34,153 nucleotides of DNA from Hyphomicrobiales bacterium (GTDB lineage Bacteria; Pseudomonadota; Alphaproteobacteria; Rhizobiales; Xanthobacteraceae). The notes beneath the pieces were generated by a model that saw only the letters and a list, made by a program, of their open reading frames with translations, ran no database searches and was not told the origin of the DNA. Position numbers and translations under genes: made by a program. The stretch covers positions 1 through 34,153 of the forward strand of contig JACQTM010000058.1 of NCBI GenBank assembly GCA_016210825.1, read 5' to 3'. Below are positions 6,591 to 14,877 of the stretch, piece by piece (the first letter of the stretch is position 1; each line of letters begins with the position of its first letter).

Positions 6591-7535
6591 ATGACGGCGG
6601 CATTCATCTTTCCCGGGCAGGGCAGCCAAGCGGTCGGCATGGGCAAGGCCATGGCGCAGGCGTTCGCGCCGGCGCGCGCGGTGTTCGATGAGGTTGATGC
6701 GGCGCTCGGCCAGAAGCTCTCGGCCATCATGTGGGAAGGCCCCGCCGAAACGCTGACGCTGACCGAGAACGCCCAGCCGGCCCTCATGGCGGCGTCGCTT
6801 GCGGTGATGCGCGTGCTCGAAGCCGAAGCCGGAGTCGATCTCAAACGCGATGCCAAATTCGTCGCCGGCCATTCGCTCGGCGAATATTCCGCGCTCGCCG
6901 CCGCGGGCGCACTCACGATTGCCGACACCGCGCGCCTCGTACGCACGCGCGGCCGCGCCATGCAGAAGGCGGTGCCGGTCGGCACCGGCGCAATGGCCGC
7001 GTTACTCGGTCTTGAATTCGACATCGCGGCGGCGGTGGCGCTGGAGGCGGCGCAAGGCCAGGTGTGCCAGGCGGCGAACGATAACGGTGGCGGGCAGGTG
7101 GTGATTTCCGGCAACAAGGCGGCGGTCGAGCGCGCGGTCGAGATCGCTAAAACTAAGGGCGCCAAACGCGCCATGCTTCTGCCGGTGTCCGCGCCCTTTC
7201 ATTGCGCGCTAATGCAACCCGCCGCCGATGTAATGGCGGAGGCGCTGTCGAAGGTGACGGTGAGCGCGCCAATCGTGCCGGTCGTCGCGAACGTGGTTGC
7301 GAAACCGATTTCCGACCCGAAGGACATTGTGCGTAATCTCGTCGCCCAGGTGACGGGTACCGTGCGCTGGCGCGAATGCGTGAGCTATATGGCGGGGCAG
7401 GGTGTGATGAAATTCTACGAAGTCGGATCGGGCAAGGTGCTCACCGGCCTCGTCAAGCGCATCGCCGATGGCGCCACGGGACAAGCCATCGGCACGCCGG
7501 ATGACGTTGTCGCATTCAAGGCCGCGCGCGGCTGA
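6591..7535 (+). CDS. fabD: FabD, malonyl-CoA:ACP transacylase
   Basis: A 314-residue cytoplasmic enzyme that moves malonyl groups from CoA to acyl carrier protein, supplying the extender unit for fatty-acid synthesis. FPGQGSQ at 7-13 is the N-terminal signature. The nucleophile Ser95 sits in GHSLGEYS, and His204 in PVSAPFHC is the catalytic histidine. The start is ATG 6591 with AAGGA at 6582-6586. An in-frame upstream start at 6492 would add 33 residues with no family counterpart. It is first in the series fabD-fabG-acpP-fabF, separated from fabG by an 81-bp gap holding a perfect hairpin. Confidence 0.97.
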   Translation: MTAAFIFPGQGSQAVGMGKAMAQAFAPARAVFDEVDAALGQKLSAIMWEGPAETLTLTENAQPALMAASLAVMRVLEAEAGVDLKRDAKFVAGHSLGEYSALAAAGALTIADTARLVRTRGRAMQKAVPVGTGAMAALLGLEFDIAAAVALEAAQGQVCQAANDNGGGQVVISGNKAAVERAVEIAKTKGAKRAMLLPVSAPFHCALMQPAADVMAEALSKVTVSAPIVPVVANVVAKPISDPKDIVRNLVAQVTGTVRWRECVSYMAGQGVMKFYEVGSGKVLTGLVKRIADGATGQAIGTPDDVVAFKAARG

Positions 7536-7550
7536 GTTGAACTCATGGCA

Positions 7551-7591
7551 CCATCCTTCGAGGCCGGCTGAAAGCCGGCCTCGAAGGATGG
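7551..7591. repeat. Perfect 19-bp inverted repeat between fabD and fabG
   Basis: The arms 7551-7569 and 7573-7591 are perfect reverse complements (CCATCCTTCGAGG... and ...CCTCGAAGGATGG), separated only by GAA. The CATCCTTCGAGGC core resembles a dispersed Rhizobiales palindrome. There is no T-run, so it is not a standard intrinsic terminator. In the fabD-fabG message it would form a very stable hairpin that could stabilise the upstream part or modulate read-through. Confidence 0.92.
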
Positions 7592-7616
7592 CGGCGAGAA
7601 AACGAGGAGAGCGTTA

Positions 7617-8354
7617 ATGTTCGATTTGACCGGCAAGACCGCGCTTGTCACCGGCGCGACCGGCGGCATCGGCGGCGCCATCGCGCGCGCGCTGCACGCC
7701 CAGGGCGCGACCGTCGCCATTTCCGGCACGCGGCGCGAGGTGCTCGACCAATTGGCCGGCGAATTGGGCAGCCGCGTGCACGTACTGCCATGCAATCTCG
7801 GCGACAAGGACGCGGTCGAGGGTCTCGTCCCCGCTGCCGAGAAAGCGATGGAGAAGCTCGACATCCTAGTCGCCAATGCCGGTATCACCCGCGATAACCT
7901 GTTTGTGCAATTGCGCGACGAGGATTGGGACGAGGTGATCGCGGTCAATCTTACCGCCACCTTCCGCCTCGCACGCGCGGCGATGAGGGGCATGATGCGC
8001 CGGCGTTCGGGACGCATCATCGGCATAACGTCCGTTGTCGGGGTCACCGGCAATCCGGGGCAAGGCAATTACACCGCCGCCAAGGCCGGCATGATCGGCA
8101 TGATTAAATCGCTCGCCGCCGAATATGCACGGCGCGGGGTGACCTCGAATTGCGTTGCGCCAGGTTTCATTGCCACCGCGATGACCGACAAGCTCAATGA
8201 CAAACAGCGTGAGGCAATCCTTGCACGCGTGCCGGCTAATCGCCTGGGCGCTCCCGCCGACGTCGCTTCGGCGGTCGTGTTTCTCGCTTCCGACGAGGCC
8301 GCCTATATCACCGGGCAGACGCTGCACGTGAATGGCGGTATGGCCATGATTTGA
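7617..8354 (+). CDS. fabG: FabG, 3-oxoacyl-ACP reductase
   Basis: A 245-residue short-chain dehydrogenase that uses NADPH to reduce 3-oxoacyl-ACP in the first reductive step of each elongation cycle. The cofactor loop TGATGGIG lies at 12-19. Asn111, Ser139 (GITSVVG), Tyr152 and Lys156 (YTAAK) make the catalytic tetrad. NAGI at 87-90 and the C-terminal TGQTLHVNGGMAM are standard for FabG. The start at ATG 7617 has GAGGAG about 7 bp upstream. Length and gene order between fabD and acpP make the specific assignment firm among the many SDR paralogues. Confidence 0.97.
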   Translation: MFDLTGKTALVTGATGGIGGAIARALHAQGATVAISGTRREVLDQLAGELGSRVHVLPCNLGDKDAVEGLVPAAEKAMEKLDILVANAGITRDNLFVQLRDEDWDEVIAVNLTATFRLARAAMRGMMRRRSGRIIGITSVVGVTGNPGQGNYTAAKAGMIGMIKSLAAEYARRGVTSNCVAPGFIATAMTDKLNDKQREAILARVPANRLGAPADVASAVVFLASDEAAYITGQTLHVNGGMAMI

Positions 8355-8373
8355 GTGGGAAAATACCTCCGGT

Positions 8374-8396
8374 GCGGCATTGGGAAATGATGCCGC
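8374..8396. other. Hairpin after fabG
   Basis: GCGGCAT (8374-8380) and ATGCCGC (8390-8396) form a 7-bp stem with a 9-nt loop in the 228-bp gap between fabG and acpP. No T-run follows, so a terminator is only a possibility. A TATGAT at 8422-8427 could be the -10 of an acpP promoter, but no convincing -35 is seen. Nothing else is recognised in the gap. Confidence 0.35.
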
Positions 8397-8582
8397 GCAA
8401 TGCTGGTCAAGGGTTTTGAAGTATGATAACCGAACCCACTGGCCGGGCTGGGGAGGCTTTCTGGGAGCGCGTCGCAAACGCAGCGACCCGAAACCCGCCG
8501 TCACCACGACGCGGCCCAACCGCCATGGTTCCGACCGCGACGCCGGTCGGGCTGAAATCTTGAAAATGCAGAGGTTCGAACG

Positions 8583-8822
8583 ATGAGTGACATTGCCGAG
8601 CGGGTAAAGAAGATCGTCGTGGAGCATCTGGGCGTCGAGCCCGACAAGGTGACCGAAGCCGCCAGCTTCATCGACGATCTGGGGGCCGACAGCCTCGACA
8701 CCGTCGAGCACGACATGGCCTTTGAGGAGGAGTTCGGCTGCGAGATCCCCGATGACGCCGCCGAAACCATTCTCAACGTCGGCGATGCCATCAAGTTCCT
8801 CGAAAAAAACGCCAAGAGCTAA
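8583..8822 (+). CDS. acpP: Acyl carrier protein with altered recognition helix
   Basis: A 79-residue acidic carrier protein that holds growing acyl chains on 4'-phosphopantetheine. The attachment site is Ser37 in [11 protein letters not shown], and length and N-terminus ([20 protein letters not shown]) are canonical. One feature is odd: the sequence after the DSL motif reads [12 protein letters not shown], whereas AcpP proteins almost invariably have TVELVMAFEEEF. His43 and Asp44 therefore replace Leu and Val in helix II, the face that docks FabD, FabF and other partners. CAC GAC differs from CTC GTC by one T-to-A change in each codon. This gene lies between fabG and fabF, so it should be the housekeeping copy. 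Sequencing error is an alternative. Confidence 0.95.
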   Translation: MSDIAERVKKIVVEHLGVEPDKVTEAASFIDDLGADSLDTVEHDMAFEEEFGCEIPDDAAETILNVGDAIKFLEKNAKS

Positions 8823-8956
8823 CTTCGACTTACCATTTGCTGGACCGCGCCGCAGCGATTGCGCGGGTCGATCGATAATCGCGCGCGTCGTCCGCGCTTG
8901 GCCGTTGCCGCTTCACACCATAGTTAAGGGAAGCGTCCGGCGAATTTGAGCCGATC

Positions 8957-10222
8957 ATGAGACGGGTTGTGGTCACGGGTCTCGGCATGGTTACGCCGCT
9001 CGGTTGCGGCGTGGAGGCGACGTGGCAGCGTCTGCTCAAGGGTGAGAGCGGCGCGCGTAAGGTCGAGACCTTCGATGTTTCCGATCTGCCGTGCAAGATC
9101 GCCTGTGTCGTTCCGCGCGGCAACGGCGCCAACGGCACCTTCAATCCCGACCAGTGGATGGAGCCGAAGGAGCAGCGCAAAGTCGATGACTTCATCGTCT
9201 TCGCCATGTCTGCCGTGCGCCAGGCGCTCGACGACGCGAAATGGAAACCGCAGTCTTATGAGGACCAAACCACGACCGGCGTGCTCATCGGCTCAGGGAT
9301 AGGCGGCATCGGCGGCATCGCCGAAGCCGCGATCACGCTGAAGGAGCGCGGGCCGCGGCGCATCTCGCCGTTCTTCATTCCCGGGCGGCTGATCAATCTC
9401 GCGTCGGGCTACGCCTCGATCGAATTCGGTCTGAAGGGTCCGAACCACGCGGTGGTCACCGCATGCTCCACCGGCGCGCACGCCATCGGCGACGCCGGCC
9501 GCCTTATTGCGCTCGGCGACGCCGAGGTGATGGTCGCGGGCGGTACGGAATCCCCGGTCAACCGCCTTTCGCTCGCGGGATTTTCCGCCTCGCGCGCGCT
9601 GTCCACCGGCTTCAACGACACACCAGAGCGCGCCTCGCGACCCTACGACCGTGATCGCGATGGCTTCGTCATGGGTGAGGGCGCGGGTGTCATCGTGCTC
9701 GAGGAATTGGAGCATGCGAAGAAACGCGGCGCGAAGATCTATGCGGAACTGATCGGCTATGGCCTTTCCGGCGACGCCTATCACATCACCGCGCCGGCGC
9801 AGGACGGCGACGGCGCCTACCGCTCCATGCAGGCCGCGCTCAAGCGCGCCAATGTGACGCCGTCGGAGATCGACTACATCAACGCGCATGGCACTTCGAC
9901 GCCGCTCGGCGACGAGATCGAGCTCGGCGCGGTCCAGCGTCTCGTCGGCAACGCGGCCGCCCGCATCGCCATGTCGTCCACGAAGTCCTCGGTCGGCCAT
10001 CTGCTTGGCGCCGCGGGGGCGGTGGAGGCGATTTTCTCAATCCTTGCGATCCGCGACAAAGTAGCGCCGCCCACGATCAATCTCGATAATCCGTCGGTCG
10101 AGACCGCGATCGATCTCGTTCCGCACCAGGCGAAGAAACGCGAAATCGACGTTGTGCTGTCAAATTCCTTCGGATTTGGTGGAACCAATGCCTCGCTGGT
10201 ATTCCGGCGCGGTGTGGATTAG
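8957..10222 (+). CDS. fabF: FabF, 3-oxoacyl-ACP synthase II
   Basis: A 421-residue condensing enzyme that joins malonyl-ACP to an acyl chain. The active site shows Cys170 in TACSTGAHAIGDA, His311 in INAHGTSTPLGD and His348 in SSVGHLLGAAG, with Lys343 nearby: the complete KAS II Cys-His-His set. The C-terminal SNSFGFGGTNASLVF is typical. The ATG at 8957 yields MRRVVVTGLGMVTPLG, the standard start; the ribosome site is weak. It lies 134 bp after acpP and 165 bp before mltG. Length is normal for the family. Confidence 0.97.
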   Translation: MRRVVVTGLGMVTPLGCGVEATWQRLLKGESGARKVETFDVSDLPCKIACVVPRGNGANGTFNPDQWMEPKEQRKVDDFIVFAMSAVRQALDDAKWKPQSYEDQTTTGVLIGSGIGGIGGIAEAAITLKERGPRRISPFFIPGRLINLASGYASIEFGLKGPNHAVVTACSTGAHAIGDAGRLIALGDAEVMVAGGTESPVNRLSLAGFSASRALSTGFNDTPERASRPYDRDRDGFVMGEGAGVIVLEELEHAKKRGAKIYAELIGYGLSGDAYHITAPAQDGDGAYRSMQAALKRANVTPSEIDYINAHGTSTPLGDEIELGAVQRLVGNAAARIAMSSTKSSVGHLLGAAGAVEAIFSILAIRDKVAPPTINLDNPSVETAIDLVPHQAKKREIDVVLSNSFGFGGTNASLVFRRGVD

Positions 10223-10387
10223 CGCGGGAATTCGATCCACCCTTTCGCCATATTCACCTATAACCGTCATACCTGCCTTTATGTCTGCTACGTTCATTGC
10301 GCCGGAACTTCGTCGAGGTGACTTGGCCGTGCCGTATTGTCGGTGTGCGATCGATGCGGCGGTGGCGGCGAATGTGGGAGTGTTGTG

Positions 10388-11713
10388 GTGAGCATGCCAC
10401 CAGGAAATGACGGCAGAAGCCCGCTGCGGCCGGGTACAACTTTACCGCAGGCGCCGGAACGCCCGCGTTCCATGCAGAAACTTTCCGACGTGGAGCGGCA
10501 TTACTACGCCACGAACCGGAGCGGCAATCCGCAATCGGGAACGCCGCAGCGCATGCGGCCGCCGCCGCGTGTGCGCTCGCGGCGCGTGCGCCATCCGATC
10601 GTCATGGTTGGCAACGCGATCTTCACGCTAATTTTGTTGCTCGCGATCGCCGTCGGCGCGCTGCTCGTGGTTGGTAAGCAGCGTTTCGACGCGCAGGGGC
10701 CGCTCGCCCAGGACCGGATCGTCAACATTCCGCGCGGCGTCGGCATCCGTGACATCGCTGATCTGCTGGTACGCGAAGGCGTGATCGAGCAACCTTACGT
10801 GTTCATGGGCAGTGTCATCGTACTCAAAGCGCGCGATGACCTTAAATATGGCGAATACCAATTTCCGAAACAGGCGAGCCTGCGCGACGTGGTCGATCTC
10901 ATCACCAGCGGGCGCGTGGTGCAGCACAATCTCACCCTCGCTGAGGGTTTGACCTCCGAGCAGATCGTGCAGCGCCTCCTCGAAAACGACATTCTCAGCG
11001 GCAACATCCGGGAAATTCCGCGCGAGGGCACGCTGCTGCCGGAGACCTACAAGTTCACCCGCGGCATGACGCGCGAGCAAATGATTCAGCGCATGCAGCA
11101 GAGCCAGCGCCGCACCTTGCAGGAGATCTGGGATCGCCGCGCGCCCGATCTGCCGGTCAAGTCGCCGGAGCAGCTTATTGTGCTCGCATCCATTGTCGAA
11201 AAGGAAACGGGCAAGTCGGAGGAGCGAACGCGCGTTGCCGCCGTGTTCGTCAATCGCCTGCGCCAGAAGATCAAGCTGCAGTCTGATCCGACCATCATCT
11301 ATGGCCTGGTCGGCGGCAAAGGCTCGCTCGGCCGTCCGATCTTGAAGAACGAGATCGATCAGCCAACGCCGTACAACACTTATGTCATCGAAGGGCTGCC
11401 GCCGGGACCGATCGCCAATCCGGGTCGCGCCTCGCTCGAAGCCGCCGCCAATCCGGCGCGCACCAAGGAACTGTTCTTCGTCGCTGACGGCACCGGCGGT
11501 CATGCGTTCTCCGACACCTACGAACAGCATCAGAAGAATGTCGCGCGCCTGCGCGTCATCGAGCAGCAGGCGAAAGATCCAACCCCCGCGCCGGCCGCTG
11601 CCGATCCAAAACCCGCGCCCGCGCGTCCCGCCGCCAAGCCAAACGTGAAGCCGGCGGCGCAAGGCAATACGCAACCGGCCGCGCAAAAGCCCGCACCAAC
11701 GCAGACGCAGTGA
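10388..11713 (+). CDS. mltG: MltG, endolytic murein transglycosylase
   Basis: A 441-residue inner-membrane enzyme that cleaves nascent glycan strands in the periplasm and so sets strand length. A Pro/Arg-rich cytoplasmic N-terminus (1-69) precedes one transmembrane helix (about 71-95). A LysM-like region follows, then the YceG catalytic domain, with the essential Glu in LASIVEKETGKSEER (EKET at 271-274), then LQSDPTIIYG and TYVIEGLPPGPIANPG. A tail of about 50 residues rich in Ala, Pro and Lys is low-complexity. The GTG at 10388 was chosen because GGGAG at 10376-10380 is spaced 7 bp from it; ATG 10394 is only two codons further. It follows fabF and precedes yicC, as often in Rhizobiales. Confidence 0.95.
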   Translation: MSMPPGNDGRSPLRPGTTLPQAPERPRSMQKLSDVERHYYATNRSGNPQSGTPQRMRPPPRVRSRRVRHPIVMVGNAIFTLILLLAIAVGALLVVGKQRFDAQGPLAQDRIVNIPRGVGIRDIADLLVREGVIEQPYVFMGSVIVLKARDDLKYGEYQFPKQASLRDVVDLITSGRVVQHNLTLAEGLTSEQIVQRLLENDILSGNIREIPREGTLLPETYKFTRGMTREQMIQRMQQSQRRTLQEIWDRRAPDLPVKSPEQLIVLASIVEKETGKSEERTRVAAVFVNRLRQKIKLQSDPTIIYGLVGGKGSLGRPILKNEIDQPTPYNTYVIEGLPPGPIANPGRASLEAAANPARTKELFFVADGTGGHAFSDTYEQHQKNVARLRVIEQQAKDPTPAPAAADPKPAPARPAAKPNVKPAAQGNTQPAAQKPAPTQTQ

Positions 11714-11817
11714 TCGCGCGATTGGCGTGCGGCTTGTGAGCCGGATGCGCTGTCGTTAAGGTCCCTCACCGATTCCGGCGTTCCGATAAATATTCCGCGA
11801 GGCGAGAGATCCGGCCG

Positions 11818-12705
11818 ATGGCGCTGTCGAGCATGACCGGCTTCGCGCGGAGCCACGGCGTGAGCGGGACCTATGTATGGTCCTGGGAGCTTAAATCCGT
11901 CAACGCCAAGGGCCTCGATCTGCGGATGCGCTTGCCGACCGGTTGGGACGCGGTTGAGGTGCCGGTGCGCCGCCGCGGCGCCGAGGCGTTATCGCGCGGC
12001 AACGTCTATGTGACGCTCACCGTCAAGCGCGAAGGCGTGACCCCGATGGTGCGCATCAACGAGCCGGTGCTGGATGCCGTGCTTGCCGCCATGAAAAATC
12101 TCACCGGCCGCGTTGATGCCGAGGCGCCGCGCCTCGATGGCGTACTCGGCTTGAAAGGCGTCATCGACGTCATCGACGAAGAGGAAGATGAGAACACGCG
12201 CGCCGCCGCGGAAGCCGCCGTCGTTGCGGGCTTCGACGTTGCGCTCTCAGGGCTCACCGAGATGCGCAAGCACGAAGGCAAGGCGATCGGCGACGTGCTC
12301 GGAGAACGATTGAAGGAGATCGCGGCCTTGGCGAAGCGCGCCGACGCGGCGCCGGGACGAAAGGCCGAAGCGATCAAGGCCCGGCTCGCCGAGCAGATCG
12401 CGGCGTTGCTGCAGACCTCCGACCGCTTCGACGCCGACCGCCTGCACCAGGAAGCAATCCTGATTGCCACCAAGGCCGATATTCGCGAGGAACTTGACCG
12501 GCTTGGCTCGCATGTGGCCCAGGCTCGCCGGTTGATGTCCGAGGGCGGGGCAATCGGCCGGCGGCTCGATTTCCTTGCACAGGAACTTAACCGCGAGGCG
12601 AATACGCTGTGCGCCAAGGCCAACGACGTCGAGCTGACCAATATCGGCCTCGAATTGAAAAGCGTGGTCGAACAGTTCCGCGAGCAGGTGCAGAACCTGG
12701 AGTGA
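11818..12705 (+). CDS. YicC/YloC family endoribonuclease
   Basis: A 295-residue protein of the YicC family, members of which are endoribonucleases in RNA turnover. The N-terminal SSMTGFARS and WELKSVNAKGLDLRMRLP and the C-terminal block (EGGAIGRRLDFLAQELNREANTLCAKAND, then LKSVVEQFREQVQNLE) are the two conserved ends of the family. The middle part is charged and helical. The start at ATG 11818 gives the family's usual MxLSSMTGFAR beginning. It lies 104 bp after mltG and 231 bp before gmk; that last gap is filled by a palindromic repeat. Linkage to gmk is common across bacteria. Confidence 0.93.
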   Translation: MALSSMTGFARSHGVSGTYVWSWELKSVNAKGLDLRMRLPTGWDAVEVPVRRRGAEALSRGNVYVTLTVKREGVTPMVRINEPVLDAVLAAMKNLTGRVDAEAPRLDGVLGLKGVIDVIDEEEDENTRAAAEAAVVAGFDVALSGLTEMRKHEGKAIGDVLGERLKEIAALAKRADAAPGRKAEAIKARLAEQIAALLQTSDRFDADRLHQEAILIATKADIREELDRLGSHVAQARRLMSEGGAIGRRLDFLAQELNREANTLCAKANDVELTNIGLELKSVVEQFREQVQNLE

Positions 12706-12754
12706 CGGCGGCGAGAACAAACGATGAAGTGCATTTTTGAATCGCCTCCCCCCG

Positions 12755-12921
12755 CTGAAATCGGATGTATCCGATTTCAGCCACTCCAATCATGGTCCAA
12801 GTCGGAAACATCCGACTTGGACTGGGGGAGGCCGGCGCGAAGCGCCGGGAGGGGGGTAAGCCGCAAATTCCCGGCTTGCCGCTTACCCCCCTCCCTAACC
12901 CTCCCCCGCAAGGGGGGAGGG
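12755..12921. repeat. Composite of four hairpins between yicC and gmk
   Basis: Four consecutive inverted repeats are seen. First, 12-bp arms 12755-12766/12769-12780 (CTGAAATCGGAT). Second, 12-bp arms 12795-12806/12811-12822 (GTCCAAGTCGGA). Third, 15-bp arms 12847-12861/12881-12895 (GGGAGGGGGGTAAGC). Fourth, CCCTCCCCC-GCAA-GGGGGGAGGG at 12899-12921. The last type is a common dispersed repeat in Bradyrhizobium-like genomes. The first two share TCGGA...TCCGA cores and may be related copies. All lie in untranslated RNA between yicC and gmk if these are co-transcribed. Confidence 0.85.
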
Positions 12922-12936
12922 AAAAGGGATTAAGCA

Positions 12937-13638
12937 ATGGCCGTGAAGCGAACGCTAAATCGAAAGCAGAAAGATACGTCAAAGCCGAAAAGTAAGGCAG
13001 CGCACCCCACGGCCATCGCGCGGCGCGGTTTGATGTTTGTATTGTCCTCACCGTCCGGCGCCGGCAAGACGACGATCTCGCGCATGCTTTTGCGTGATGA
13101 GCCGGGGCTCAAGCTGTCGATCTCGGTGACCACACGTCCGAAGCGCCCGGGTGAAGTCGAGGGACGTGACTATCGCTTCGTTACCGCGGCTAAATTTGAA
13201 AATATGGTGCGTGCGGGTGAGCTCCTGGAGTTCGCCAAGGTGTTCGGCAACCATTACGGCACGCCACGCGCGCCAGTTGAGGCAGCGCTGACGGCGGGCC
13301 GCGATGTGCTGTTCGACATTGACTGGCAGGGCACGCAGCAATTACGCGAAAAAGCCGAGGGCGATCTGGTCAGCGTTTTCCTGCTACCGCCGTCGATCGA
13401 GGAGCTGCGCCGCCGCCTGAAGCGCAGGGCACAGGACAGCAATACGGTGATCCGGGACCGCATGTCGCGAGCAGGCCATGAGATGAGCCATTGGGCGGAA
13501 TACGACTATGTCGTCGTCAATCTTGATCTCAAGCGGACCTTCTCCGATATCCGCGCCATCCTGTACGCCGAACGGCTCAAGCGGACGCGCCAGAGCGGCT
13601 TGACCTCGTTCGTGCGCCGGCTTCAGGCGAAGCTTTAA
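12937..13638 (+). CDS. gmk: Gmk, guanylate kinase
   Basis: A 233-residue cytoplasmic enzyme that converts GMP to GDP with ATP. The P-loop SSPSGAGKTT begins at residue 37. GMP-binding elements follow (SVTTRPKRPGEVEGRDY, FAKVFGNHYGTP), then DIDWQGTQQL, LLPPSIEELRRRLKRR and the C-terminal YDYVVVNLDL. The first 30 residues form a Lys-rich extension beyond the usual start. ATG 12937 is the first start after the hairpin repeat; a shorter version starting near residue 33 (GLMFVLSSPSG) cannot be excluded. It is convergent with the alcohol dehydrogenase, only 5 bp between stops. Confidence 0.96.
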   Translation: MAVKRTLNRKQKDTSKPKSKAAHPTAIARRGLMFVLSSPSGAGKTTISRMLLRDEPGLKLSISVTTRPKRPGEVEGRDYRFVTAAKFENMVRAGELLEFAKVFGNHYGTPRAPVEAALTAGRDVLFDIDWQGTQQLREKAEGDLVSVFLLPPSIEELRRRLKRRAQDSNTVIRDRMSRAGHEMSHWAEYDYVVVNLDLKRTFSDIRAILYAERLKRTRQSGLTSFVRRLQAKL

Positions 13639-13643
13639 GTTGC

Positions 13644-14711
13644 TCAACCGTTTTCTTCGCAGTTCAGAACAAGGCGGCCGACCACGCGGCCGGCGCGCAG
13701 GTCGTCAAGAGCCGCCTGCGCCTGCGACAGCGGCCGTTCGCTGAACGGGATGGCCGAAACAATTCCGGTGCGAGCCAAGGCCAGCATCTCCCTGGCTTCG
13801 GCAAGGGTGCCGGTCATCGTGCCTTCGATGGTCATCGCTTTGAGTGGAATCATTGCGATCGGGGTTGAGAAAGTGCCGCCAAGGAGTCCCGTGACCACGA
13901 CTTTCCCGCCTTTGACAAGCACGCCGGTGGCGAAGGCGAGCGACTGATCGGAGCCGACGAAATCGCAGGCGCCATAGACGCCGCCGGTCGCGGCGAGCAA
14001 GGCTTTTCGCGCGCTCGTATCGGCGGGGTCATAAGCCGCAGCCGCGCCAGCCTTCAGTGCCGCCTCGCGTTTCGCCGCATCGATGTCGGTGACCACCGGC
14101 GCGTGGGCGAACATCGCGCGCGCGAGCGAAAGCCCCATCATGCCGACGCCGCCGAGGCCGACGAGGAGCAGCGGCCCGCGTGCCGCTTGTGCCGAAAGCC
14201 GCTTGAGCGCCGCATAGGCGGTGAGGCCCGAGCACATGAACGCGCCGGCGAGCGCCGCCGGCAGTGGCGCGTAATCGAGCAAGTAGCGCGGATGCGGCAC
14301 GAGCACGTGGCTTGCGAATCCGCCATCGACCGTAATGCCGAGATGGCGCGGCGCGGCGCAGATGTTTTCCTCCCCGGCGACGCAAGCCGCGCATGTCCCG
14401 CAGCCGATCCACGGATAGACCGCAACATGGCTGCCGATCGCCGCGCCAGCCGCCTCCGGCCCCGCACGCTCGACCGTGCCGGCGATCTCGTGGCCGAGCG
14501 TGAAAGGGAGCGTCCGCCCGCCGCGGACGTCGAGATTCTTGTCGGCGCCGAGCTTGAAATAGCCGTCCTGCATGTGCAGGTCGGAATGGCAGACGCCGCA
14601 GCGCGCGATGCGCAGGAGCACCTCGCTGCCGCGCGGCTGCGGCGCCTCCACCACCGTCTCGCATAGCGACGCGCCATAGGCGGTCAGCGATTGCCGATGC
14701 ATCTGCGTCAT
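13644..14711 (-). CDS. Zinc-dependent alcohol dehydrogenase (MDR family)
   Basis: A 355-residue medium-chain dehydrogenase. Catalytic zinc ligands are Cys41 (RCGVCHSDLH) and His74-Glu75 (GHEIAGTV). The structural zinc is held by Cys104, Cys107, Cys110 and Cys118 (GCGTCAACVAGEENIC). The Rossmann loop VGLGGVGMMG binds NAD(P). The substrate is not deducible; the closest general type is the AdhA/propanol-preferring group. ATG 14711 and ATG 14702 are both usable. Only 9 bp upstream lies the stop of an rsmA 3'-end remnant, so this gene probably once directly followed an rsmA gene in the same operon. Confidence 0.9.
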   Translation of the reverse strand: MTQMHRQSLTAYGASLCETVVEAPQPRGSEVLLRIARCGVCHSDLHMQDGYFKLGADKNLDVRGGRTLPFTLGHEIAGTVERAGPEAAGAAIGSHVAVYPWIGCGTCAACVAGEENICAAPRHLGITVDGGFASHVLVPHPRYLLDYAPLPAALAGAFMCSGLTAYAALKRLSAQAARGPLLLVGLGGVGMMGLSLARAMFAHAPVVTDIDAAKREAALKAGAAAAYDPADTSARKALLAATGGVYGACDFVGSDQSLAFATGVLVKGGKVVVTGLLGGTFSTPIAMIPLKAMTIEGTMTGTLAEAREMLALARTGIVSAIPFSERPLSQAQAALDDLRAGRVVGRLVLNCEENG

Positions 14712-14720
14712 GCAGGAAGG

Positions 14721-14828
14721 CTAGCCGATTTTTCCTGCAAAGGCGCGGGTCAGCGCGACAAAACCTTCAACCGGAATGTCCTCCGCCCGCGCGGTCGGCT
14801 CGACTTCGTGCGCGGCTTGCAAACGAAG
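14721..14828 (-). pseudogene. Remnant of an rsmA 3' end
   Basis: On the minus strand the last 35 codons before a TAG at 14721-14723 read LRLQAAHEVEPTARAEDIP followed by VEGFVALTRAFAGKIG. This aligns with the C-terminus of the intact RsmA at 16117-17013 ([19 protein letters not shown], then [12 protein letters not shown]). By eye the DNA match is roughly 70 percent over about 70 bases, in the same orientation. Upstream of this stretch the similarity ends abruptly. It is an orphaned, diverged copy of the end of rsmA, standing 9 bp before the alcohol dehydrogenase. The plus-strand esterase gene lies between it and the intact gene. Confidence 0.8.
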
Positions 14829-14877
14829 CTCTAGGCGGCGCATTGTAAGCACCCAGGGTCTCGCTTGGGTGCACGCG

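Noticed and set aside
7866-8711. Minus-strand open frame covering fabG 3' end to acpP
   Set aside because: Antisense to two certain genes; no family match.
10628-11686. Minus-strand open frame of 352 codons within mltG
   Set aside because: Shadow of mltG in the opposite strand; composition follows codon bias of the real gene.
14849-14872. Hairpin GCACCCA...TGGGTGC before the esterase gene as a terminator
   Set aside because: Only a 7-bp stem with a 10-nt loop and no T-run on either strand; kept as a minor structure, not called.
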